From a virus, in IMG/VR virus record IMGVR_UViG_3300042691_001197, positions 1 through 23,724 of that record: DNA of 23,724 bases; one strand, 5' to 3'. The notes under the pieces are model-generated. The model worked only from the letters and a program-made list of their open reading frames with translations. It ran no database searches and had not been told where the DNA came from. Shown here piece after piece: positions 15,190 through 22,352 of this stretch. Each line of letters begins with the position of its first letter. Within the stretch, counting starts at the first letter, position 1. The translations under genes were made by a program, and so were the position numbers.

Positions 15190-16202
15190 TGACAAAAGCA
15201 AGAAACCTGGCAGATAACGCCCTGACCACAGTAAGTCCAACGGAGTTGGGCTACCTCGATGGTGTGACCTCTCCTGTTCAGACCCAGATCGATGCAAAGC
15301 CAACACTTCCATCGCAATCAGGTAACTCTGGTAAGTTTTTAACTACCGATGGAACTTCCACTCTTTCATGGGGAAGTGCTGGTGCAAATTTTCAAGCATT
15401 TACTTCTAGTGGAACATTTACTGTACCTGCTGGAAAAAGATGGTTTACCGTGTATTGCCTTTCAGGTGGCGGCGGTGGTGGTGGAGGCGCTGGAGCACAA
15501 CAAGGTGGTACTGGCGGCGGCGGTGGCGGCGGTTCTGGTGCTGGTTATGTAGTTTTAAATAATTTAGATTTAAACGGCGTTTCAACAGTAACAGTTACTG
15601 TTGGCGGTGGCGGTGCTGGCGGTGCTGCAAAAACTAGTAGTGGAAATAATGGCACTGTTGGTACTGTATCTTCTTTTGGTACTTATACTACTACTACAAA
15701 TGTTGCTGGCGTTGCTGGTGGCGGTGGCGGGGATTCTGGTGCTGGTGGTGGTTCTGCTGGCTCAGGAGGTCTTGTTTATATTGATGCTAATTACAATTCA
15801 GCACTTGGTAGTGATGGCGCTGGCGGCGGTAATGGCGGAGGTGGCGGTGCTGCAACTGGGCTTGGATTTATAACTTTTCCAGGATATGCAGCAGGTGCTG
15901 TAGGAAATGCAGGTGGCACTGTTGGTGGTGCTGGTGGTGCTGCTGGTGCAGCAGGATTTAGAGGAGGCGGTGGCGGCGGTGGCGGTCAAAACGCAAGCGT
16001 AAGCACACAAACTGGCGGTGCTGCTGGTCGTGGTGGCGGCGGAGGCGGCAGTGCTGGTGTAGGTTCTGGGGGTAATGGTGGAGCCGCAGGAGCAAATACT
16101 GGCGCAGGCGGTGGCGGTGGTGGAACATCCAAGAACGCTGGCGTTGTTGGTGGTGCTGGTGGCAATGGTGGTTCTGGCGTAGTCGTAGTGTTTTGGGTAT
16201 AA
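15189..16202 (+). CDS. Glycine-rich tail adhesin (copy 2)
   Basis: This 337-residue protein is coupled by TAATG to the small protein before it. Residues 1-40 contain VSPTELGYLDGVTSPVQTQI, an anchor motif frequent in marine phage fibres, followed by GKFLTTDGTSTLSWG (48-62). FQAFTSSGTFTVPAGKRWFTVYCLSGGGG begins the glycine-rich domain, which is longer than in copy 1 and has Gly runs of five to eight. It ends GGSGVVVVFWV, matching the VVVV end of copy 1. The different N-terminal anchor but shared body suggests that anchors and adhesin domains have been recombined. Likely a trimeric or capped receptor-binding protein. Confidence 0.76.
   Translation: MTKARNLADNALTTVSPTELGYLDGVTSPVQTQIDAKPTLPSQSGNSGKFLTTDGTSTLSWGSAGANFQAFTSSGTFTVPAGKRWFTVYCLSGGGGGGGGAGAQQGGTGGGGGGGSGAGYVVLNNLDLNGVSTVTVTVGGGGAGGAAKTSSGNNGTVGTVSSFGTYTTTTNVAGVAGGGGGDSGAGGGSAGSGGLVYIDANYNSALGSDGAGGGNGGGGGAATGLGFITFPGYAAGAVGNAGGTVGGAGGAAGAAGFRGGGGGGGGQNASVSTQTGGAAGRGGGGGGSAGVGSGGNGGAAGANTGAGGGGGGTSKNAGVVGGAGGNGGSGVVVVFWV
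15460..16190 (+). repeat. Glycine-codon-rich low-complexity tract
   Basis: Dense GGT/GGC/GGA codon runs for the polyglycine body of adhesin copy 2. Similar tracts in the two adhesin genes could recombine with each other. Confidence 0.8.
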
Positions 16203-16206
16203 GGAG
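16201..16206 (+). promoter_or_regulatory. Ribosome binding site deciding a start
   Basis: AAGGAG overlaps the upstream TAA (16200-16202). It is eight bases before ATG 16215 but only two before ATG 16209, so the later start is preferred. Confidence 0.7.
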
Positions 16207-16214
16207 ATATGGAT

Positions 16215-16463
16215 ATGGCTCATTTTGCAGAAGTAGATTCTAATAACATTGTTTTACGTGTGCTCGTTGTAGATAATGAACAAGAACATCGTGGTCAAGA
16301 TTTCCTTGCCGATGACTTAGGTCTTGGTGGTACTTGGATTCAGACATCCTACAACGCTAATTTTGGTGGCAAGTTTGCTGGCATTGGTGATATCTGGGAT
16401 GGCGAAAAGTTTGTCTCTCCAGTTGTTGAAGAAGCGCCTGCTGAAGAAACACCTGCTGAATAA
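16215..16463 (+). CDS. Small MAHFA-type fibre-associated protein (copy 2)
   Basis: This 82-residue protein is a paralogue of the one at 14872. Starting at ATG 16215 gives MAHFAEVDSNNIVLRVLVV, aligned residue for residue with MAHFAKVENNIVRDVIVV; the ATG at 16209 would add two residues that the paralogue lacks and is too close to the ribosome site. The core GGTWIQTSYNANFGGKFAGIGDIWDGEKF is conserved. The C-terminus is an acidic Ala-Glu-Pro tail (EEAPAEETPAE) absent from copy 1. It follows glycine-rich adhesin copy 2, repeating the gene order of the first pair. Function unproven; adhesin assembly or capping is a reasonable hypothesis. Confidence 0.65.
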   Translation: MAHFAEVDSNNIVLRVLVVDNEQEHRGQDFLADDLGLGGTWIQTSYNANFGGKFAGIGDIWDGEKFVSPVVEEAPAEETPAE

Positions 16464-16500
16464 TTTTTTGCGCCCAAATATTTAAAGGAGATAATCACTA

Positions 16501-18267
16501 ATGCCAGATAAGAAGACACGTGGCGTTAGTAACCTTGCCAATAAGATCCCTGACGTCCCAGATGCATCTGTTGTATCTGCATCTGACGTGGGCACTAGCC
16601 GTGCCTACAATAACGGCGCAGCCACAGTAACTATCTCCAATCCTACAGGTGGCCTTCCCTCTTCTTACTCCATTACGACCACGCCAACAACCGTTACAAC
16701 AACGGCTACATCTAGCCCAATAACGCTAACAGGCCTATCAAGTGCTACCTCTTATACAGTAACTGTCACTCCATCTAACGTGAGTGCTACAGGATCTGCT
16801 ACTACCTCTTCATCTTTTACAGCAACTACAGTTCCACAGGCTCCAACTATTGGTACAGCATCTGTTGCTACTGGTCAATCTTTTACAGGTTCTGCTAATA
16901 CTTCTGTGACATTTACAGGGGGCGCAACTGGTGGATCTACCATTACTGGATACACAGTCACATCTTCTTCGGGCAATACTGGTACAGGATCATCTAGCCC
17001 TATTACTGTTTCTGAAACAACAGGTGCAGGAACTTCTCGTACATACACAGTCACCGCAACTAACGCCAATGGAGTATCTACTGCGTCTGCTGCAAGTAAC
17101 GCTGTTACTCCTGCATCAGTTCCACAGGCGCCAACAATTGGTACAGCGACAGTCAGCGGAACAACTGCAACAGTTCCATTTACTGCTAATGCAACTGGTG
17201 GTTCTGCAGTAACTACATTTACTGCAACATCTAACACGGGCGGATTTACTGGCACATCAGCGTCATCTCCTATTACTGTTTCAGGATTGACCGCTGGATC
17301 TTCGTATACATTTACAGTAACTGCTACAAATGCACAAGGAACATCTGTAGCATCTAGCGCATCTAACTCTATTACTGCATCTTACGTATCAGTTGCTGGT
17401 TACATGTCTTCAGGAACCACAAGTACGGGTCTAGGTGCAAGCAATAACAACGTCGCTATTTTTAGACTTCAATTCTCAAATGATGCGGTATCAACAATTT
17501 CAGCAACTATTTCTAGGTCTAGCATTCGTGGTGCATACACTAACTCTGGAGTAGCAGGATACTTTCTTGGCGATGAGGGTGGAACTATCACAAACATTAA
17601 CAAATTAACGTTTTCTGGAGAAACTAGATCTATTATATCTGCAGGACTTACAAATTCAGGCAACCCAGCATCATTTAGTAACTCTGGTACTGCTGGCTAC
17701 AATATGAGCGTCAGCAGCACCTTAGATAAACTTACGTACTCAAACGATACTATGAGTACCACTAGCGTAAACTCAACTTATCCTAGCGGAGGATTTGGAG
17801 GTACATTTAGCAACTCAGGTACAGCGGGGTATGGTGGAAACTCTGGTGGCGCTGCCGTTCAGATTTATAAATTGCTTTTTTCAAATGATACCGTGTCATA
17901 TACTTCATCAAACATGTACGCTGCGGTTTCGTCTTCTACAGGACTTGCTAACTCTGGTACTGCTGGATATTTTGCTGGTGGTACGGCGTCGTCAGTATCA
18001 ATAAGTGTAGTTCAAAAGGTAACCTTCTCTACTGACACACGTACAAATTTAGGATCAGTTCTAAGTTCTACTAGATTTGTTGCTGCTGGTCTACAGAATA
18101 AAGGAGTTGCAGGATACATAGGTTCAGGAGGCTCCACTACTGGCGGTTATAATTACGCTGTAAGAACAGACTACAATAAACTTGCTTATTCAAATGAGAC
18201 TACATCCGCATTTGGATCTCTTACATTAGTTCGTGGTGTAGGTACAAGTAATGAAGGATCAATCTAA
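16501..18267 (+). CDS. Three FN3-like domains plus kelch-like propeller (copy 1)
   Basis: This 588-residue protein has AAAGGAG just upstream. After a short N-terminus (1-18, MPDKKTRGVSNLANKIPDVP) come three fibronectin-III-like domains at about 20-108, 111-204 and 207-292. Each has the VPQAPTIGTA-type linker, SSPITVxGL and SYTFTVTATNAxG strand patterns. Residues 297-588 hold six repeats of about 44-53 residues with the signature NSGxAGY ... KLTFSNDTxS (AGY at 299, 352, 398, 442, 488 and 537), as in kelch or galactose-oxidase-type propellers. The C-terminus stops where the next NSGT strand would end, consistent with a closed six-blade ring. It is probably a virion surface protein with glycan or receptor binding at the propeller. 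A paralogue lies at 19939. Confidence 0.7.
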   Translation: MPDKKTRGVSNLANKIPDVPDASVVSASDVGTSRAYNNGAATVTISNPTGGLPSSYSITTTPTTVTTTATSSPITLTGLSSATSYTVTVTPSNVSATGSATTSSSFTATTVPQAPTIGTASVATGQSFTGSANTSVTFTGGATGGSTITGYTVTSSSGNTGTGSSSPITVSETTGAGTSRTYTVTATNANGVSTASAASNAVTPASVPQAPTIGTATVSGTTATVPFTANATGGSAVTTFTATSNTGGFTGTSASSPITVSGLTAGSSYTFTVTATNAQGTSVASSASNSITASYVSVAGYMSSGTTSTGLGASNNNVAIFRLQFSNDAVSTISATISRSSIRGAYTNSGVAGYFLGDEGGTITNINKLTFSGETRSIISAGLTNSGNPASFSNSGTAGYNMSVSSTLDKLTYSNDTMSTTSVNSTYPSGGFGGTFSNSGTAGYGGNSGGAAVQIYKLLFSNDTVSYTSSNMYAAVSSSTGLANSGTAGYFAGGTASSVSISVVQKVTFSTDTRTNLGSVLSSTRFVAAGLQNKGVAGYIGSGGSTTGGYNYAVRTDYNKLAYSNETTSAFGSLTLVRGVGTSNEGSI

Positions 18268-18278
18268 GGAGCACTAAT

Positions 18279-18875
18279 ATGGAACTAGTATCACTACCAG
18301 ATGTAGAAGAACGCTATACGCCAGATGTACTTCTGGCTATGGCAGAAGTGCAACAGGCTCGTTCTAATTTTCAACTAGAGAAGTTTGTAGTTAATCAGCA
18401 TGATACAGATGAGATGCGCTATCAGCAGACAGTCATTGAACTACAGCAACTCTATTACACTATTAAGACCGTAAGCCTTGAGATGAAGAAGACAGAGATT
18501 GAGATTAATCGCCTTCGTGAGACAGGCGATGAGATTGATGAACTAGATGCACAGATTAAAGAACTAGGGCTAGAGCAGACTCGCCTGGTTGGTATTGGTG
18601 CATTCCGTGAATTAGATCAACTACTTAAAATTTATAACTCATTTGAGAAGAAGTACACTCGTGAAGAGATTGAAGCAGCACAGCCAGACTACTGGAATAA
18701 ACGCTTGAGTCGTCAGGCTACACTTGAGGCTATTGGTGGCACACAAGCACAGGCTGCTCACTTGGATTCACTTCGTCAAATTGGCGCACTTGAGATGGCG
18801 CCAGAAGGCGGTATCCGTGCAGTCAGCCAAGAAATGCAACAGATCACAGGACAGACTCAGAAGGAGTTAGCATGA
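18279..18875 (+). CDS. Coiled-coil protein of unknown function
   Basis: This 198-residue protein has AAGGAG at 18266-18271, overlapping the previous stop. Residues 25-110 are a long helical stretch (EVQQARSNFQLEKFVVNQHDT, then ELQQLYYTIKTVSLEMKKTEIEI and LRETGDEIDELDAQIKELGLEQTRL), with heptad spacing fit for a coiled coil. TREEIEAAQPDYWNKRLSRQA follows near residues 131-151, then a Gln-rich tail. I recall similar proteins among hypothetical phage genes, but no function is established. It could be a fibre coiled-coil, an assembly factor or a non-structural protein. It ends in an ATGA overlap with the next gene, so they are coupled. Confidence 0.5.
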   Translation: MELVSLPDVEERYTPDVLLAMAEVQQARSNFQLEKFVVNQHDTDEMRYQQTVIELQQLYYTIKTVSLEMKKTEIEINRLRETGDEIDELDAQIKELGLEQTRLVGIGAFRELDQLLKIYNSFEKKYTREEIEAAQPDYWNKRLSRQATLEAIGGTQAQAAHLDSLRQIGALEMAPEGGIRAVSQEMQQITGQTQKELA

Positions 18876-19189
18876 AGTACTACACATGGAAATTAAAGTG
18901 GGAAGTAAATCCAGCAACAGGTTCTGCTGAAGGAACTGATCCAACAAACACAGTCAACAACGATGACGTTCGTGTTGAGCCACAGTTTTACGTTCCAACA
19001 GGTAATCGTCTTACAGAGGTTTACTACGCTATTTGTAGCAAAGGCTCACTCACACCGTCAGCATTAACAGACTGGGACGTTAAAGAGATCACATCTGCAA
19101 AGATGCTAGAAGCAGCACAGTCACTAGATGCTGATGTGACTATGGTCGATGGATTTCTTGTTTGGCCTCTACTGGAGAATCAGGCTTAA
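18872..19189 (+). CDS. Hypothetical phage protein
   Basis: This 105-residue protein begins in the ATGA overlap with the coiled-coil gene. Its start MKYYTWKLKWEVNPATGSAEGTDP and the middle VEPQFYVPTGNRLTEVYYAICSKG form a beta-rich pattern; the rest (DWDVKEITSAKMLEAAQSLD, then VTMVDGFLVWPLLENQA) is more helical. I do not recognise it. The last 50 bases overlap, tail to tail, the end of the minus-strand glycosyltransferase at 19140. Both frames look real, because the glycosyltransferase keeps a plausible C-terminus and this gene has a coupled start. Confidence 0.5.
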   Translation: MKYYTWKLKWEVNPATGSAEGTDPTNTVNNDDVRVEPQFYVPTGNRLTEVYYAICSKGSLTPSALTDWDVKEITSAKMLEAAQSLDADVTMVDGFLVWPLLENQA

Positions 19190-19874
19190 GAACTCCCCAG
19201 TAGGCGTTGTAGTAGTGCTCGTCTACCGCAAATCTCTTCATGTGTTGAGCAATGATTCCTGTATGAACAAGTATTGGAATCTTTGCCTCACGTAATTTGG
19301 CGCAAAAACTTCCGTCTTCACTCATAAAGATTCCACCTGGCTTCATTGACTCATCAAAGTACAGACCACCAAAGAGTGGATCTAACTTCTCAAATATAGA
19401 GCGATGCATCAAGACTAATCCCATACCAATGTATCCAACCTCAATGAGTTGATTCTCTGGTAGTGGATGAACTGGTGTGCTAATTCCATCTGCATCTACA
19501 TTAAATATAGTCGGTACTGGAGTAGGAACAGATGTTCCTTCTGGGCGCCAAAACGTAAAGTAAACGCCACTAAGAACTGGGGCAATTTCTTTATCAGCAA
19601 CAGCCCACAGATCATTAAGGATCTGAGGAGTGATAACGACATCAGAATCAATCCATAGCATCCAATCAACTGTTGATTCTTTCCACGCCTCCATGATTCC
19701 TTGACGCTGTTTAGCAATCTGGATTCCTTGGGCTCTAGCAAAGCCAGCAAATTGAACGCCCCCATTAGATTGGGATTTAATAATCGTATTAACTAAGCCC
19801 TCAACAAAATAACCATCAGTCATGCCATTATCGCACCAGGCTACATAGAGTTTCTCGTCCTTATCATGAGTCAT
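19140..19874 (-). CDS. GT-A fold glycosyltransferase
   Basis: This 244-residue enzyme sits alone on the minus strand. A first strand KLYVAWCDNGMTDGYFVEGL is followed by ARAQGIQIAKQRQGIMEAWK and the hydrophobic strand WMLWIDSDVVIT with the metal-binding DSD at residues 76-78. GYIGMGLVLMHRSIF (148-161) and SEDGSFC (185-191) with a later HMKRF match the acceptor-side motifs of GT-A enzymes. Family cannot be fixed from sight. It lies between the two FN3/propeller genes, and its product may modify one of these virion proteins or a host glycan; this is inference. Its start has no strong ribosome site. The last 50 bases are antisense to the 3' end of the gene at 18872. Confidence 0.72.
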   Translation of the reverse strand: MTHDKDEKLYVAWCDNGMTDGYFVEGLVNTIIKSQSNGGVQFAGFARAQGIQIAKQRQGIMEAWKESTVDWMLWIDSDVVITPQILNDLWAVADKEIAPVLSGVYFTFWRPEGTSVPTPVPTIFNVDADGISTPVHPLPENQLIEVGYIGMGLVLMHRSIFEKLDPLFGGLYFDESMKPGGIFMSEDGSFCAKLREAKIPILVHTGIIAQHMKRFAVDEHYYNAYWGVLKPDSPVEAKQEIHRP

Positions 19875-19938
19875 GGCGGTACACTAGCACATATCCTTTG
19901 TGGGGTTTTTCCAGCATATGTAGGAGAGAATAAAGCCT
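19875..19938. promoter_or_regulatory. Divergent intergenic region, presumed promoters
   Basis: This 64-base gap lies between the minus-strand glycosyltransferase and the plus-strand FN3/propeller gene. It holds a ribosome site (AGGAGA, about 19922-19927) for the latter. No reliable -35/-10 pair is visible; a promoter for the glycosyltransferase is expected from orientation only. Confidence 0.3.
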
Positions 19939-21744
19939 ATGAGTATTCGTAACGCTAATGAAGAGTCCGTAGATGGCACAACTGGAAAGATTCCAGATGT
20001 TCCTGGTGCTCCAGCCACAGTCTCCGCTGCAGATGTAGGTACATCTCGTGCATTTGGAAATGGCGCCGCTACAGTTACGATCTCTCCTAATACAACGTAC
20101 TGGGGAGAAACAACAACAGGCTACACAGTCACATCTACTCCAGGAGGATTTAGCGCCTCTGGAACTTCTCCAGTAACAGTTACAGGTCTATCAGGAAATA
20201 CTAGTTACACATTTACAGCAGTATCAACAAATGCAACAGGTACAGGTAGTGCATCTACTACATCCAGTGCAATAACTGCCACCACTGTTCCAGATGTCCC
20301 TGTCATGGGAACTCCAACTAATCAAGGAACATCTCGTGCTTATAACAACGGTCAGGCATCCGTTGCATTTACAGCAGGCAATAACGGTGGAAAGAGTGTC
20401 AGCAGTTTTACAGTGACATCATCTCCTGGAAGTTTTACAGCCTCTGGTGCAACATCTCCATTAGTAGTTACTGGATTGCAATCTGCAACTGCCTACACAT
20501 TTACTGCAACAGCAACAAACGCCAATGGAACATCTAATACTTCCAGTGCATCTACTTCAATGACAGCAACTACAGTCCCACAGGCTCCAACTATTGGTAC
20601 AGCCACAGGAACTAACTCAACAACCGTGTCACTAACATTTACTGCAGGAGCAACAGGCGGCTCAAGTATTACTGGTTATACTGCTGTATCTAGTCCTTCT
20701 GTTTCTCTATCTACTTCTGGAACCACAAGTCCTGTAACTATTACGGGAACATTTGCTGGTGATACTGCTTATACATTTACGTTAGCGGCAGTAAATGCTA
20801 ATGGAACATCTACATCATCTTCTGCAAGTAACTCAATAACTCCTTATGCAATACCTAAAAATCTATACTTTGGACATGGAGAATCAGATAGTTTCCTTGA
20901 CAAAGTTTCGGTTCCTACAGACTCTGTCTCTGCTTTATCTGCAACAATGCTAAGCCCAACTCAACGTGGTACAAGTTTTGCAAACTCCCCAACTGCAGGG
21001 TATTATGGTGCGGGACTTAACGTAACAAGTAATATTCAAAAGTTAACTTTTTCTAGTGATGCCATTTCTTTGCTTTCTACAAAACTAAGTCTTGCTAATG
21101 GGTTTGGTCCTTTTGGATTTGCAAATTCAGGCACTGCTGGCTACTTTGCTGGTGGCTCAAATAACGGAGCAAGTTATTATACTCGTTTAGATAAACTTAC
21201 ATTTTCTAACGAAACAAACGCAAGTCTTGGAAACGTACTATCTCCTGCTCGTGATAACTCTGCAGGAAATGGTGCGGCATCTAATAATGGTGTAGCAGGG
21301 TATTGGGCTGGTGGATTTGGACCAACAACCCTAGCAACAGCACAAGAAAAATTAAATTACTCAAATGATTCACGTTCTGCAATAACAGCAGTTACCTATG
21401 GAGGTGGAATTACGGGCTTAGCAAATAGTGGTACTGCAGGATACTACGCTGGAGGCCGTGTATCCTCTGCCTCATCATCGTACATACAAAAAATAACTTT
21501 CTCTAATGACACTCCTTCTGTATTATCAAACAGATTAGCAACAGCAAGAAATGCTGCTGGTTCTGCAGCATCTCATAATGGTGTTGCTGGATACTTTGCA
21601 AATGGAAATAACACTGCTGATAATGGTCAATCTAGTGTAGATAAAATGTCTTTTTCTAACGAAACATCTGCTTTAATGTCTTCTAATTTAACATACTCTG
21701 GACGTTATGGCGCATTAGGATTTGCTAACTCAGGAACACTCTAG
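19939..21744 (+). CDS. Three FN3-like domains plus kelch-like propeller (copy 2)
   Basis: This 601-residue protein is a paralogue of the one at 16501. Both carry a short N-terminus with KIPDVP and a GTSRAxxNGAATVTIS segment at the first FN3-like domain. FN3-like domains lie at about 19-115, 118-212 and 213-302. The propeller (306-601) opens with KNLYFGHGESDSF as a divergent first blade, then repeats with AGY at 353, 400, 453, 500 and 550 and KLTFSNET-type strands. It ends in GFANSGTL, exactly the strand that would precede the next AGY, which supports six blades closed by pairing of N- and C-terminal strands. The FN3-like linkers and TVPQAPTIGTA are shared with copy 1, but the blades differ much more. 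It overlaps the next gene by TAGTG. Confidence 0.7.
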   Translation: MSIRNANEESVDGTTGKIPDVPGAPATVSAADVGTSRAFGNGAATVTISPNTTYWGETTTGYTVTSTPGGFSASGTSPVTVTGLSGNTSYTFTAVSTNATGTGSASTTSSAITATTVPDVPVMGTPTNQGTSRAYNNGQASVAFTAGNNGGKSVSSFTVTSSPGSFTASGATSPLVVTGLQSATAYTFTATATNANGTSNTSSASTSMTATTVPQAPTIGTATGTNSTTVSLTFTAGATGGSSITGYTAVSSPSVSLSTSGTTSPVTITGTFAGDTAYTFTLAAVNANGTSTSSSASNSITPYAIPKNLYFGHGESDSFLDKVSVPTDSVSALSATMLSPTQRGTSFANSPTAGYYGAGLNVTSNIQKLTFSSDAISLLSTKLSLANGFGPFGFANSGTAGYFAGGSNNGASYYTRLDKLTFSNETNASLGNVLSPARDNSAGNGAASNNGVAGYWAGGFGPTTLATAQEKLNYSNDSRSAITAVTYGGGITGLANSGTAGYYAGGRVSSASSSYIQKITFSNDTPSVLSNRLATARNAAGSAASHNGVAGYFANGNNTADNGQSSVDKMSFSNETSALMSSNLTYSGRYGALGFANSGTL

Positions 21745-22337
21745 TGCGTGGTAACCAAGTACAGGGCCGATTCAAGGTCGAGTTTGAACATAAGTCAATT
21801 GATGAAGGCATCATTGACGAACTCCGTGATCCTGTAGGAACCACCGTAGCCTGGTGGACCTGGGATCCTGATGCTCTAGCCGCTGATTACGATAACTGGG
21901 TAGATCCTATCTACGACGTATCTAATCAAGAAGATGGCAAAGGCCGCAGATGGAATGATCCATTTGAGATGCCTGTAGTCATGGCTCAGCAACTCCGTGG
22001 TACCAACGTCATGAATGAACGTGGTTACTACGTCACAGATACCCTGCGTCTAGTCATGGCTGTGACAGATGTTCAACGATTAATTCCTGGAATGCTGACT
22101 GATCCAAATGCTCATATCAAGGATAGAATTGTTTTCCAAGATGGAGTATTCGTTCCTACTCGTGTTCTCCCTCGTGGTCGTTACAAGAATAATTACGCCG
22201 TAATTACTGTTGATTGCAACATGGTTAATGCTGAAGAACTTGTTAATGATCCACAGTTTACTGACACGTACTCTCCGCTTACTGTTACAGATGGATTTGG
22301 TGAGGGAGAATTTGGTAGTGAAACGTATGGCGATTAA
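21744..22337 (+). CDS. Putative virion protein, possibly neck/completion
   Basis: This 197-residue protein uses GTG at 21744 within TAGTG. It is mostly beta: RGNQVQGRFKVEFEHKS, TVAWWTWDPDALAADYDNW, YYVTDTLRLVMAVTDVQRLIPG, then DRIVFQDGVFVPTRVLPRGRY and YAVITVDCNMVNAEELVND. The order of a structured middle domain with a flexible acidic Gly-rich tail (GFGEGEFGSETYGD) resembles small head-completion or tail-completion proteins in actinophages and related viruses. I cannot assign it to a named family. It has no enzyme motif. Alternatives are a baseplate or a spike-attachment protein. Its coupling to the propeller gene suggests co-regulation with virion proteins. Confidence 0.45.
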   Translation: MRGNQVQGRFKVEFEHKSIDEGIIDELRDPVGTTVAWWTWDPDALAADYDNWVDPIYDVSNQEDGKGRRWNDPFEMPVVMAQQLRGTNVMNERGYYVTDTLRLVMAVTDVQRLIPGMLTDPNAHIKDRIVFQDGVFVPTRVLPRGRYKNNYAVITVDCNMVNAEELVNDPQFTDTYSPLTVTDGFGEGEFGSETYGD

Positions 22338-22352
22338 GAGAGGTATGTTCTA

